Shown here one piece after another: positions 18,484 to 26,606 of a stretch of DNA of 64,000 bases. The stretch is taken from positions 682,001-746,000 of the forward strand of contig NZ_FBXK01000005.1 of the NCBI RefSeq assembly GCF_900013425.1, given 5' to 3'. Source of the stretch: Sphingobium sp. Z007. GTDB taxonomy: Bacteria; Pseudomonadota; Alphaproteobacteria; Sphingomonadales; Sphingomonadaceae. Under the pieces are notes generated by a model that was not told where the DNA came from, searched no databases, and saw only the letters and a program-made list of their open reading frames with translations. A program made the translations under genes and the position numbers. Numbering within the stretch: position 1 is the first letter of the stretch; every line of letters starts with the position of its first letter.

Positions 18484-18738
18484 ATGCCAACATCCACCAC
18501 CCCCGCCATCGAACGTATCGCCCGCGTCCTGGCCGGTCGCCAGTTGAGCCAGAATGGCGGTGGCATCGATCCTCATGCGGCCGGCGCGGTGGATGCCGCC
18601 TGGCCCGACCATGTCGATGACGCCTATGCCATCCTGCACACATTGCGCGAGCCCGATGCCCAGATGGCGCAGGCGGGCGATGTCGGTGTATGGCGTTCCA
18701 TGATCGGCGCGGTGCTGGAGCGGCGCACCGGAGCCTGA
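18484..18738 (+). CDS. hypothetical protein
   Basis: 84-aa soluble protein beginning MPTSTTPAIERIARVLAGRQ. The helical N-terminus with HAAGAVDAAWPDHVDDAYAI and a C-terminal WRSMIGAVLERR gives no membrane or signal segment. The AGAGAGGAG upstream is a suitable ribosome binding site. No family assigned. A degraded ModE-like gene follows 65 bp downstream. Confidence 0.65.
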   Translation: MPTSTTPAIERIARVLAGRQLSQNGGGIDPHAAGAVDAAWPDHVDDAYAILHTLREPDAQMAQAGDVGVWRSMIGAVLERRTGA

Positions 18739-18803
18739 AGCGCGCGCCTGATCCTGTCGCCGGCATTGGCCATCCTGCCCTCTTGTGGCAGGACGATGGG
18801 GCG

Positions 18804-19153
18804 ATGCTGAAAGTCAAGATCCAGATTTATTGCGGCGACCAGATCGCCATGGGGCCAGGCAAGGCCGACCTGTTAGACGCGATTGCGGGCGAGGGGTCGA
18901 TTTCGGCCGCCGGACGCAAGCTGTGCATGAGTTATCGTCGCTGCTGGCTGCTGGTCGATGTGATGAACCGCTGCTGGGCGGAGCCGCTGGTCGCGACGTC
19001 GAGCGAGGGCGCGCGGCTGACCGCAATGGGGGCGGCGTGCTGCGCGACTACCGGGTTTTGCAGCGGGCGGCTGTGGCGGCGGGCGACGGCGCGTGGCCGG
19101 TGCTGGAGCGGCTATTGCGTGCCGAGCCTTTGGCAGCCCAGGCAGCAGACTAA
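18804..19153 (+). pseudogene. ModE-like winged-helix regulator, frameshifted
   Basis: The first 75 codons read as the N-terminal winged helix of ModE-type molybdate regulators: IQIYCGDQIAMGPGKADLL, then GEGSISAAGRKLCMSYRRCW and LLVDVMNRCW. The frame then breaks at a run of five G at 19028-19032. Continuing one base over restores GGVLRDYRVLQRAAVAAGDG and ends at a stop after EPLAAQAAD, as expected for the family. So one G appears to be missing, either a true mutation or a sequencing error in a homopolymer. The glycine-rich loop normally before the break is also short. No molybdate transporter is nearby. Confidence 0.7.
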
Positions 19154-19200
19154 TATTTCGGTAAGGCGGATCGGGCATGAGGGCCGTGGAGGTTTCACTC

Positions 19201-19575
19201 ATGTACGACATATATTTTCGCCACGATATCAACCTGCTCGACATCAGCTGGCATGGCCTGTTCAGCGGCGAGAGTGTCGCCGCCTATGCACGGGACGTGA
19301 AGAGGCGTTTCGTAGCCGAGGGCTTTTCGCCGGGCTATCGGTTGCGCATGGATATGCGCCGCAGCTTGGTGCAGCCGCAGGATGCTGTGGCGGCGTTTCG
19401 CGAACATCTGGGCGAAGGACTGTTTCCGCGGGCGTCGCGCATCGCCATCGTGACGCCAAGCGCCATCGCCAAATTGCAGGTGCGGCGCGAGATGACGCAA
19501 TCCTATCTGCGCATCTTCACCGATGCGGAAGAGGCGTTTGTCTGGCTGATGGAAGCGCAGCCAGCGGTGGCCTGA
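19201..19575 (+). CDS. hypothetical protein, STAS-like
   Basis: 124-aa protein beginning MYDIYFRHDINLLDISWHGL. The alternation of short hydrophobic strands and helices, with RLRMDMRRSLVQPQDA and SRIAIVTPSAIAKLQV, resembles SpoIIAA/STAS-like single-domain proteins, but the match is weak. The start was chosen because GGAGG lies 8 bases upstream of this ATG; an in-frame ATG eight codons earlier has none. It sits between two pseudogenes. Confidence 0.6.
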   Translation: MYDIYFRHDINLLDISWHGLFSGESVAAYARDVKRRFVAEGFSPGYRLRMDMRRSLVQPQDAVAAFREHLGEGLFPRASRIAIVTPSAIAKLQVRREMTQSYLRIFTDAEEAFVWLMEAQPAVA

Positions 19576-19707
19576 CACGATCAAAGCGACAGCGAGTGAG
19601 ACGCCTGCTGCGCATTTTCATCGTTATATTTGATTGTATATAGCGAATCCTTTGCAGCCCGGTTATCGATCCCGCGCATGATGGGGGATTAGGGGGTGGC
19701 GACAGGG

Positions 19708-20404
19708 ATGAAGATAGTAGCGGCGGCCCTGATGGGATCGGCCGCCTGGACATTTGGCGTGGCGCAAGAACAGGACGGCCGGCGCGATCAACATCCTGTC
19801 GAAAAAGCCGGGCTTCGATTGGGGTGGGGAGGCGGAATTGTCCTATGGCAGCCGCGATTTTCTAAAGGCCAAGGCGGCAGTAACGGGGCCGATCGCGGGC
19901 GATGTGCTGGCGTTCCGCCTGTCGGGATCGGTGACGCGGCAGGATGGATATATCCGCAATAGCGCGCGGGACGAGGATCAGAATAATATCCATAATGACG
20001 CGATCCGCGGGCAATTGCTGTTTGCGTCATCCGATGATGTTTCGCTGCGGCTCATCGGCGACTGGTCCAATTTCAAGAATAACTGTTGCGCGCAGGTGCA
20101 TGTGCGGGTCGCGCCGACGTTGAAGCCGGCGAGGTGGTGCTGCGCGCCGATACGGTGACGCGGACCAGGATTTTTGGCGACGCGACCGGATCGGCCTATA
20201 CCGCCATCAGGGGCTATACGCTGGTCAATGGCAGCATCGGTTATCGCACGGGCCGCTGGGAAGTGGCGGTGTTCGCGCGGAACATCTTCGACAAGGACTA
20301 TATGCAGAGTCTGACGGTGCAGGCCGACAATAGCGGTTTGATCGTGGGCGCCGAGCGATCCGCGCACCATTGGCATAACGATGCGCACGGCATTGGGCGG
20401 CTGA
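19708..20404 (+). pseudogene. TonB-dependent receptor remnant
   Basis: Pieces of an outer-membrane receptor in alternating frames. A signal-peptide-like start (MKIVAAALMGSAAWTFGVAQ) runs into a shifted frame with TAGAINILSKKPGFDWGG, the end of a plug domain, and early barrel strands (LSYGSRDF, LSGSVTRQDGYI). After NFKNNCCAQV the sequence jumps to the last strands in the first frame (YTLVNGSIGYRTGRWEV, FARNIFDKDYM), and a final shift gives PSDPRTIGITMRTALGG and a stop. Most of the plug and the central barrel are gone. Intact relatives are usually several hundred residues longer. A non-functional relic. Confidence 0.85.
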
Positions 20405-20601
20405 GGCTGGCGCTGTGGGCGGTGTGTTTGGTCCTTGAGATGCCTGCCGAAAATTCCATTCGCCGCAGTCATGAGATTTACATGTTGCGCTGCAAAAAGA
20501 AATCTGGTCCCTTGTGAATGGCGGTGGAACAGGCCCTTAAGCCTTCAGTAACCATAGAGGGCGCATGTTCCATCCTACGACTTCAAGTCGGAGGGCATGA
20601 C

Positions 20602-21150
20602 ATGGGTACGAGTGCAAGACCGGCGGATGGGGCTGTAACCCTGGCGGAACTGCGAGAGTTCGCGAGCTTCTCATCCTCCACGCAACGCTATATTCGCAGA
20701 TCGCTGGATATCGGGCTGCATCGCCGCGACGCGATGAAGCTATGGTCCCGCGACATGGTGGAGGAAGCCTCCATCCGGGCACAGGCCCGTATTTATGGGC
20801 GGCTGGACGATATCAAAGCGCGCGTGCCCGACGATAGCGGCCTGGAACAGGTGGAGCCGTTCATGGCGCCGCTGGTGACGGTGTCCGCCTTTGACCTCGG
20901 CCAGGACCGGCTGGGCAGCTTTTCCTCCTACCGCTTCCTCTATGAGCGCCTGCTGGGCGCGGGGGCGCGGCCCTGGTTGCCGGGCGCTTTCTGCGCGGCG
21001 GCCAGCCTGCCGCATCTGCATCCCGAAAAGCGGCGCGCGTTGCTCCAGTCGATCAGCGAAGCGGCGGCAACGGCGGTAGGCTGGTCCAACCGCGAGCCGA
21101 CCTTCTACCCCGAATGGGTGGAAAAGGTGGATCTTTCCAAGGCGAACTGA
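20602..21150 (+). CDS. hypothetical protein
   Basis: 182-aa soluble protein beginning MGTSARPADGAVTLAELREF. Central motifs include STQRYIRRSLDIGLHRRDAM and SSYRFLYERLLGAGARPWLP; the C-terminus has WSNREPTFYPEWVEKVDL. GGAGG lies 7 bases before this ATG, which is why it is preferred to one 28 codons upstream. No family recognised. A clear terminator follows. The 197 bp between it and the receptor relic hold nothing I can name. Confidence 0.7.
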   Translation: MGTSARPADGAVTLAELREFASFSSSTQRYIRRSLDIGLHRRDAMKLWSRDMVEEASIRAQARIYGRLDDIKARVPDDSGLEQVEPFMAPLVTVSAFDLGQDRLGSFSSYRFLYERLLGAGARPWLPGAFCAAASLPHLHPEKRRALLQSISEAAATAVGWSNREPTFYPEWVEKVDLSKAN

Positions 21151-21173
21151 GCCGCGCTCGTTCGCATTGGAAG

Positions 21174-21210
21174 AGGCCGCGTGGGGTGGGGGCCCTTGCG
21201 CGGCCTTTTT
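21174..21210 (+). terminator. rho-independent terminator
   Basis: Stem GGCCGCG pairing with CGCGGCC around a 17-base loop, followed by TTTTT. It closes the 182-aa gene upstream. Confidence 0.8.
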
Positions 21211-21264
21211 CATGTCCAGCGGCGTATGGTTGGGCTATCGCGCCTGCTTTGACGGGAGGGGCGG

Positions 21265-21669
21265 ATGATCGCGACGATGATGGTGATGGCCGCGCTGGCC
21301 GGGGCGAGCGATATCGGCGTCGCCGATCCGCAGCGACGGGTGCTGCTCGATGCGCTGCGCCCTTCGATCGAGCGCGACCTCATGCAGAAGGTCAAGTTCG
21401 TGGTGCACCGGCTGCGGCGGCAGGACAGGTGGGCGTTCGCCCATGTCGTGCCGCAAACACCGGCGGGCGGGGCGATCGATTTTCGCAAGACGCATCATGC
21501 CGAACGGGTCGCGGCGGGCATATTCGATGGGCCGGACATCTATGCCTTGCTGGAGCAGAAGGACGGGCGGTGGATCGTGCGGGACTTTGTCGTCGGGCCG
21601 ACCGACGTCTACTATCTGGCCTGGCCCGATGAATATGGCGCGCCGATGGGCTTGTTTGATCCGGGCTAG
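21265..21669 (+). CDS. secreted hypothetical protein
   Basis: 134-aa protein with a short hydrophobic start (MIATMMVMAALAGASDIG) that looks like a signal peptide. The rest contains RLRRQDRWAFAHVVPQTPAG, DIYALLEQKDGRWIVRDFVV and ends DEYGAPMGLFDPG, suggesting a small beta-rich periplasmic protein. A GGGAGGGG precedes the ATG. It is the last gene before the accessory block; the roughly 290 bp after it are AT-richer and hold a CTATATC/GATATAG inverted repeat at 21729-21745 but no gene. Confidence 0.65.
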   Translation: MIATMMVMAALAGASDIGVADPQRRVLLDALRPSIERDLMQKVKFVVHRLRRQDRWAFAHVVPQTPAGGAIDFRKTHHAERVAAGIFDGPDIYALLEQKDGRWIVRDFVVGPTDVYYLAWPDEYGAPMGLFDPG

Positions 21670-21783
21670 CCGTAGCGGGTTCAGCTGCGGCGGTAGCGGA
21701 AGTACCAGGCCATATGCTCAATGCCTAACTATATCTTTGATATAGAAAGGTAAAAAATGCACTGTCGGCGGTAGAATTGTAGG

Positions 21784-21796
21784 AAAGTAATCACCG
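21784..21796. repeat. 13-bp direct repeat, left end of accessory block
   Basis: AAAGTAATCACCG, repeated exactly at 32558-32570. Here GTAATCACC recurs in tandem 11 bases on. Similarity between the two sites continues weakly for about 14 more bases. The pair brackets about 10.8 kb of accessory genes, so it may be an attachment-site core or an insertion duplication; this is inferred. Confidence 0.5.
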
Positions 21797-21957
21797 AGTA
21801 ATCACCAAACTCGCCGATTTTCCGATCCATTATGCGGCCCTTATGGCGGAGACCATCGCTCGTTCTCGAACTGCAAACGACGGCAAGCGATCAACATGGC
21901 CTTCCACCGCCGATGCAGGAACACTGCTGTAATCGGCTCCCCCTCACTCGCGTTTAA

Positions 21958-22851
21958 TCAACTGCTCGCAGCCTTAAGAGAGTCTATGACGGCGCGCAGG
22001 CCAGCCGAGATGTATCGGCGCGTCGGATAGTAGAGGTAGAGCCAGTCCTCGGGCACGATCCAATCGTGGAGACAGGACACCAGCCGTCCGCTCTCAACAT
22101 AGGGCCGTGCCCTGTCCTCCCAGACATAGGCCAGCGCGACGCCAGCGAGCGCGGTTTCAATCATCAGTTCGTGATCGTGCAGCGCCACCGGGCCGTTCAC
22201 CTCAACGTCGATCTCCTCCCCGTTGCGACCGAACGACCAAGGATAGCCCACCCCGCTGGGGTACATGTTGCGAATGCAGACGTGTTCCGACAGGTCGGCT
22301 GGCGTCCTGGGCACCGAGCGCCCCTCAAAATAGCCAAGCGATCCGACTACGGCGAATTTTAGTCGCGGCTTGATCTTCACCGCCGTCATACCGTCGCGCA
22401 GGCTCTCGCCAAGCCGGATGCCGGCGTCGAAGCCTTCTTCGACAATGTCGACCAGCCGATCGGTCGCGACAATTTCCAGTTCGAGATTCGGATTGGCGGC
22501 GATCAGCGGTCCGATCATCGGTCCCAGCACGAACGGCGCTATCGAGTTGGGCGCATTGATCCGCACTTTGCCAAAGGGCGTATCGCGAAACTGGTTGAGC
22601 GCATCGAGTGCCGAGCCGATGTCACCAAAGGCCGGCGAAAGATGGGAGAGCAGCATCGCCCCCGCGTCGGTCAGCGACACGCTGCGCGTCGTGCGGTTGA
22701 GCAAGCGGATACCGACCCGCGCCTCCAGGTTCGAAACGGCATGGCTGATGGCCGATGCCGTCACCCCCCGTTCTTCGCTGGCGCGGCGAAAGCTACGATG
22801 GCGCGCGACGGCATCGAAGGCGGCAAGCTCGGAAAGGTCGGTCGCGCGCAT
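21958..22851 (-). CDS. LysR family transcriptional regulator
   Basis: 297-aa LysR regulator. The N-terminal helix-turn-helix includes RHRSFRRASEERGVTASAIS and [17 protein letters not shown] (about 17-65); the effector-binding domain follows from about 90. LysR proteins usually control the divergent neighbour; here that is the operon starting with the GlcG-like gene, 109 bp away, so it is the likely target. The shape of the effector domain is of the CrgA-like group, but the ligand is unknown. Confidence 0.93.
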   Translation of the reverse strand: MRATDLSELAAFDAVARHRSFRRASEERGVTASAISHAVSNLEARVGIRLLNRTTRSVSLTDAGAMLLSHLSPAFGDIGSALDALNQFRDTPFGKVRINAPNSIAPFVLGPMIGPLIAANPNLELEIVATDRLVDIVEEGFDAGIRLGESLRDGMTAVKIKPRLKFAVVGSLGYFEGRSVPRTPADLSEHVCIRNMYPSGVGYPWSFGRNGEEIDVEVNGPVALHDHELMIETALAGVALAYVWEDRARPYVESGRLVSCLHDWIVPEDWLYLYYPTRRYISAGLRAVIDSLKAASS

Positions 22852-22960
22852 TGATGATCCTCACTCAGCACTTACAGGAAAACTCATCGTCTAATCCTGC
22901 GAACGAAACCAGCGCAAAAAGCTCCTGTCAGCGGGAACGCGGCAAAACAGGAGCAAGACG

Positions 22961-23365
22961 ATGACCCTCACGATGACACAGGCGAATGTGATGATCGCCA
23001 CTGGCACCGCCCGCGCCCGCGATCTTGGCATTGCTGCCAACGTCGCGGTGCTCGACGCCGCAGCGCACCTCAAGGCCTTCGTCCGCATGGACGGCGCGGT
23101 GCTTGGGTCGATCGATGTCTCGATCGGCAAGGCCCGCACTTCGGCGCTGTTCCAGATCAGCAGCGAGGCGGTGTGGGATTACTGCAAGCCCGGCGCCCCG
23201 GCCGCCAATCTCGAAGCCAGCAATGGCGGCCTGATGCCTTTTCCCGGCGGCCTGCCGATCATCGCGCCTGACGGCACCGTGATCGGCGCGGTCGGCGTGT
23301 CCGGCGGCGCTCCTTCCCAGGATATCGAAATCGCCGAAGCCGCAGTCGCCGCGCTCATCGGCTGA
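22961..23365 (+). CDS. GlcG/HbpS family protein
   Basis: 134-aa protein of the GlcG/HbpS (DUF336) family, small oligomeric proteins that can bind heme or cofactors. Motifs seen are VAVLDAAAHLKAFVRMDGA, SIGKARTSALF and GGLPIIAPDGTVIGAVGVSG, all typical; the length is normal. AGGAG precedes the ATG. It is the first gene of a six-gene plus-strand series driven from the region shared with the divergent LysR gene. In relatives these proteins often accompany oxidoreductases; the exact role is not known. Confidence 0.9.
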   Translation: MTLTMTQANVMIATGTARARDLGIAANVAVLDAAAHLKAFVRMDGAVLGSIDVSIGKARTSALFQISSEAVWDYCKPGAPAANLEASNGGLMPFPGGLPIIAPDGTVIGAVGVSGGAPSQDIEIAEAAVAALIG

Positions 23366-23412
23366 ACATTTCATCTCGCAACCAACGCTCACTAAAACGG
23401 AAGGAATTACCA

Positions 23413-24231
23413 ATGACCAAGACCATCCTCATCACCGGCGCAGGTTCCGGCTTTGCCGAGGCCGCAGCCATCGGCATGGCGCAGGCTGGCCACACCATCA
23501 TCGCTACCGCGCAGATCTCGCCGCAGGTCGCCGCGCTGCGGGAGAAGGTTGCCAGCCGCGGCCTCGACAATATCCGTGTCGAGAAGCTCGACCTGACCGA
23601 TCCTTATGACATGGCGTTCATCCAGACTTTTGATGTCGATGTGCTGTGGAACAACGCCGGCTATGGCGAAAGCGGCCCGGTGAGCGAAATCCCTCTCGAT
23701 CTCGTCCGCAAGAACTACGAAATCAACGTGTTTAAGCCGCTGGAACTGACGCAGGCATTCATCAAGCGCTGGGTCGCTGAGGGCGGCGCAAAGGGCAACA
23801 GCGGCAAGAAGATCGTGTTCACCTCGTCAATGGGCGGGCTGTTCACGCCGGCCGGCTGGGGCACCTATGTTTCGACCAAGCATGCGCTGGAGTCGATCGC
23901 CGAAGCCATCGCCCAGGAAGTCGCGCCTTTCGGGATCAAGGTGCAGACGATCAACCCCGGCGCCTATTATACCGGCTATAACGAGACGATGGCGGACACC
24001 GCGTTCCGCTGGCTCGATGCGGAGAAGAATTTCACCAAGCCGGCCGAACTGCGCGCGACGTTCGACGCGCTCCTTGCCTCGCCGATGGGTCATATGGATG
24101 CACGGGAGATGATCGACCGGATGATCGCCATTGTCCCGGCCGATACCGGCAAGGTCCGCAACGTCAGCCCCAAGGCGGTCGAGGACATGTTGAAGGAAGC
24201 GCAGGCCGCAGCCTGGGACGCTGAAATCTAA
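23413..24231 (+). CDS. SDR family oxidoreductase
   Basis: 272-aa short-chain dehydrogenase. The cofactor motif reads TGAGSGFAEA (the last Gly of TGxxxGxG is Ala), the structural motif is NNAGYGESG, and the active site has serine in TSSMGG and YVSTK, so the catalytic Tyr and Lys are present. It uses NAD(H) or NADP(H); the substrate is unknown. It lies 47 bp behind the GlcG-like gene with its own GGAAGGAATT ribosome binding site. The sequence SMGGLFTPAGWGTYVSTKHA groups it with the SDR at 28686, so the two may be paralogous. Confidence 0.9.
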   Translation: MTKTILITGAGSGFAEAAAIGMAQAGHTIIATAQISPQVAALREKVASRGLDNIRVEKLDLTDPYDMAFIQTFDVDVLWNNAGYGESGPVSEIPLDLVRKNYEINVFKPLELTQAFIKRWVAEGGAKGNSGKKIVFTSSMGGLFTPAGWGTYVSTKHALESIAEAIAQEVAPFGIKVQTINPGAYYTGYNETMADTAFRWLDAEKNFTKPAELRATFDALLASPMGHMDAREMIDRMIAIVPADTGKVRNVSPKAVEDMLKEAQAAAWDAEI

Positions 24232-24305
24232 GCCGCAACACCAGGAGCGGCGGTCGCGCCCTGACATACAGGGGCCGCCGCTCCCGCCATCACCGGAGAA
24301 AAACT

Positions 24306-24821
24306 ATGACCAGCAAGCCTCGTTTCTGGTTGCCCTTTGCCGCGCGCTTCACGCTTGGCTTCGCCGCCGCCAGCGTCGCCATTCTCGCCCTTGCCCCCCG
24401 CGCCGAGGCGCAGACCGCAAGCCAGAACAAGGCGGCCGTGGAAGCCAAGTTCGACGCCTGGAAGGCCGGAACCGGCAACCCGTTCGAACTGCTCGCCGAC
24501 GACGCCAACTGGACGATCGAGGGCAATAGCGTCGCGTCGAAGCGCTACCCGACCAAGGAGGATTTCCTCCGCGACGTCATCCGGCCGTTCAATGCCCGGA
24601 TGTCGGTCGCCATCAAGCCCAACGTCCGCGGCATCACGGCCGAAGCCGACCGCGTCGTCATCCTGTTCGATGCCACCGGCAATGCGAAGGACGGCAAGCC
24701 TTACACCAACACCTACGCTTGGTTCTTTCGCATGAAGGCCGGCCGCGTGGTCGAGGCCAATGCCTTCTTCGATGCCATCGCCTTCAACGATCTTTGGGCG
24801 CGCGTCACGCCCACCGAGTGA
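24306..24821 (+). CDS. secreted NTF2/SnoaL-like protein
   Basis: 171-aa protein with a signal peptide (hydrophobic segment to about residue 34, cleavage likely after PRAEA). The mature part has the SnoaL/NTF2-like pattern: VEAKFDAWKAG, LADDANWTIEG, then TKEDFLRDVIRPF and a final VVEANAFFDAIAFNDLW. Such folds act as small-molecule isomerases, hydrolases or binding proteins; here the export signal suggests a periplasmic role. It is placed between an SDR and a VOC gene in the same operon. Confidence 0.85.
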   Translation: MTSKPRFWLPFAARFTLGFAAASVAILALAPRAEAQTASQNKAAVEAKFDAWKAGTGNPFELLADDANWTIEGNSVASKRYPTKEDFLRDVIRPFNARMSVAIKPNVRGITAEADRVVILFDATGNAKDGKPYTNTYAWFFRMKAGRVVEANAFFDAIAFNDLWARVTPTE

Positions 24822-24869
24822 TCCCCCGACGCACCCTCAGCACCTCCAACACACGAAAGGACAATCATC

Positions 24870-25331
24870 ATGGCCGACTTCATCCCCCCTGCGCCCAACA
24901 GCGCATCGCCTTTTGCCGATATGCGCGGTCACCATGTCGCGGTGCGCACACCTGATCTTCAAACGGCGCTCGACTTCTATGTTGGCATTCTTGGCTTCCG
25001 GGTCGTCGCCAAGTGGAACTATGCCGACGAGCAGCTCGCCTATGTGGCACCCGCAACCGACGATCATTTCTATGTCGAGATACTGGGTGGCGGCAATCCG
25101 CAGCCGCAGGATGTACGGCCCTACACCGACCTTGGCGATAGTCTGAAATACGCTGGCTACCACCATTTCTGCCTCAAGGTCGACAGCGTCGATGCGACGG
25201 TGGAGAAGCTGCGCGAGCGCGGCGTGACCATCGTCACCGAGCCGTTCGTGCTCCCCGCAATCAGCCGCAAGCTCGCATTCTTCTGCGACCCCTTCGGCAA
25301 CCTGATCGAGCTGGCCGAGGTGCTCGCCTGA
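24870..25331 (+). CDS. VOC family protein
   Basis: 153-aa vicinal-oxygen-chelate (glyoxalase/dioxygenase fold) protein. HHVAVRTPDLQTALDFYVGI at about 21-40 is a typical first module with a metal-site histidine; the second module has HHFCLKVDSVDATVEKLRER and ends FFCDPFGNLIELAEV with the metal-site glutamate. The substrate is not predictable. It is part of the LysR-linked operon, with AAAGGA before the ATG. Confidence 0.9.
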   Translation: MADFIPPAPNSASPFADMRGHHVAVRTPDLQTALDFYVGILGFRVVAKWNYADEQLAYVAPATDDHFYVEILGGGNPQPQDVRPYTDLGDSLKYAGYHHFCLKVDSVDATVEKLRERGVTIVTEPFVLPAISRKLAFFCDPFGNLIELAEVLA

Positions 25332-25404
25332 TCTCCCCCAAAAGCTGAGCAGCCGTCCCTCGTGCGAGGGGCGGCAAGCTCCTCTTCACGCAAGGAATCT
25401 CCTC

Positions 25405-26055
25405 ATGTCCAAGTCCATCATGATTATCGGCGCAGGCCCCGGCATCGGCCAGGCGGTTGCCCGCAGGTTTGGCCGAGAAGGCTGGCAGATCGTCCTCACC
25501 GGCCGCAGCGCAGAGCGACTGGCTGCGCTGACCGCGGAACTCAGCGAGTACGGTATCTCTGCGCATGCGGTTCCGGCCGACGCCACCGATCCCGACGCGC
25601 TGCGTGCAGCGGTCGCCCAGGCGGAGGCGCTGACGGGCGGTCTTACCATTGTGCACTTCAACGCCGGCGTCGTGCGCAACCAGGACCTGTTCTCGATGAC
25701 CGATGCGGAGATCGCGGGCGATCTGGCGATCGACGTGACCGCCGGCTTCAACACCATCCGCGCGGCAACCGAGCTGTTCGGGACACGCGGCGGCACGATC
25801 CTGGTGACCGGCGGTGGCCTCGCCATTCATCCGAGCGCCGAATGGGCCGTGCTCGGCGCCGGCAAGGCCGCGCTGCGTAACATGGTGCAGCGGTTGAACG
25901 GTCCGCTTGACCAACAGGGTATCCGCATCCGCGTCGCGACTGTCGCGACGCTGGTCGGACCCGGCTCCAAAGAAGCGCGCGGCGCCGCCGACGTCTTCTG
26001 GGCCCTCGCCACTGATCCCAATGCCGCTTGGGAGGCGGTCTATCCGGCCGCCTGA
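25405..26055 (+). CDS. SDR family protein lacking the catalytic tyrosine
   Basis: 216-aa Rossmann protein, shorter than a typical SDR. The cofactor motif IGAGPGIGQAVA and HFNAGVVRN (in place of NNAG) are present. In the active-site region the expected YxxxK reads LGAGK in SAEWAVLGAGKAALRN: the lysine is kept but leucine sits at the tyrosine position. It may bind NAD(P) without classical dehydrogenase chemistry or belong to an atypical SDR subgroup. It lies between the VOC and monooxygenase genes of the same operon. Confidence 0.82.
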   Translation: MSKSIMIIGAGPGIGQAVARRFGREGWQIVLTGRSAERLAALTAELSEYGISAHAVPADATDPDALRAAVAQAEALTGGLTIVHFNAGVVRNQDLFSMTDAEIAGDLAIDVTAGFNTIRAATELFGTRGGTILVTGGGLAIHPSAEWAVLGAGKAALRNMVQRLNGPLDQQGIRIRVATVATLVGPGSKEARGAADVFWALATDPNAAWEAVYPAA

Positions 26056-26082
26056 GCAAGCGACCCCACCAGAGGATTTCCG

Positions 26083-26388
26083 ATGACCACGCAATTGACC
26101 CTTATCGCCCGTCTCACCGCCAAGCCGTATGCATCAGAAGAACTGGGCGATGGCCTGTGCCAGCTCATCGCCCCGACGCTGAAGGAGGAAGGCGCGATCG
26201 CCTACGTCCTCCACCGCGACCTCAACGATGCCAATGTCTGGATTCTGTACGAAACCTGGCGCAGCCGCGAGGATCTCGATGCCCATTTCGAGCGGCCTTA
26301 TACCAAGGCGATGATGGCGCGGTTCCCAGACCTTCTCGCCAAGGAGATGGAACTTACCTTCGCCATCGCGATCGACCCGCACGGCTGA
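26083..26388 (+). CDS. YgiN-type antibiotic biosynthesis monooxygenase domain protein
   Basis: 101-aa ferredoxin-like ABM-domain protein. LTLIARLTAKPYASEELGDG, then AIAYVLHRDLNDANVWILYE and TWRSREDLDAHFE followed by YTKAMMARF are the usual family pattern. YgiN-type members oxidise quinols without cofactor; the substrate here is unknown. It is the last gene of the LysR-linked operon and is followed by a terminator 40 bp on. Confidence 0.88.
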   Translation: MTTQLTLIARLTAKPYASEELGDGLCQLIAPTLKEEGAIAYVLHRDLNDANVWILYETWRSREDLDAHFERPYTKAMMARFPDLLAKEMELTFAIAIDPHG

Positions 26389-26428
26389 AACGCAGGTAGC
26401 TCATCCAACACCCAATCCGTCAACAACG

Positions 26429-26461
26429 AAGGGCCGTGCGGCTAGTCCGCGCGGCCCTTCT
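26429..26461 (+). terminator. rho-independent terminator
   Basis: Stem AAGGGCCGTGCGG with CCGCGCGGCCCTT and loop CTAGT, followed by CT. It ends the six-gene operon that starts with the GlcG-like gene. Confidence 0.75.
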
Positions 26462-26606
26462 ATGCGCCTGACGTCCAAACTGATGAACCAAGCTCAGCAT
26501 GGATCGGAATATTCGTCGGGTTATCCCACCAATCGGTGCGCAGTATCTCCAAGGCTCAAGCCGAGTGGACGCACCGTCATCGGCGAACAGCGAAAGGATT
26601 ACACTC

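Noticed and set aside
21670-21957. A tRNA gene or integrase at the left border of the accessory block
   Set aside because: No cloverleaf or CCA-type end could be drawn, and no tyrosine or serine recombinase frame is present at either border.
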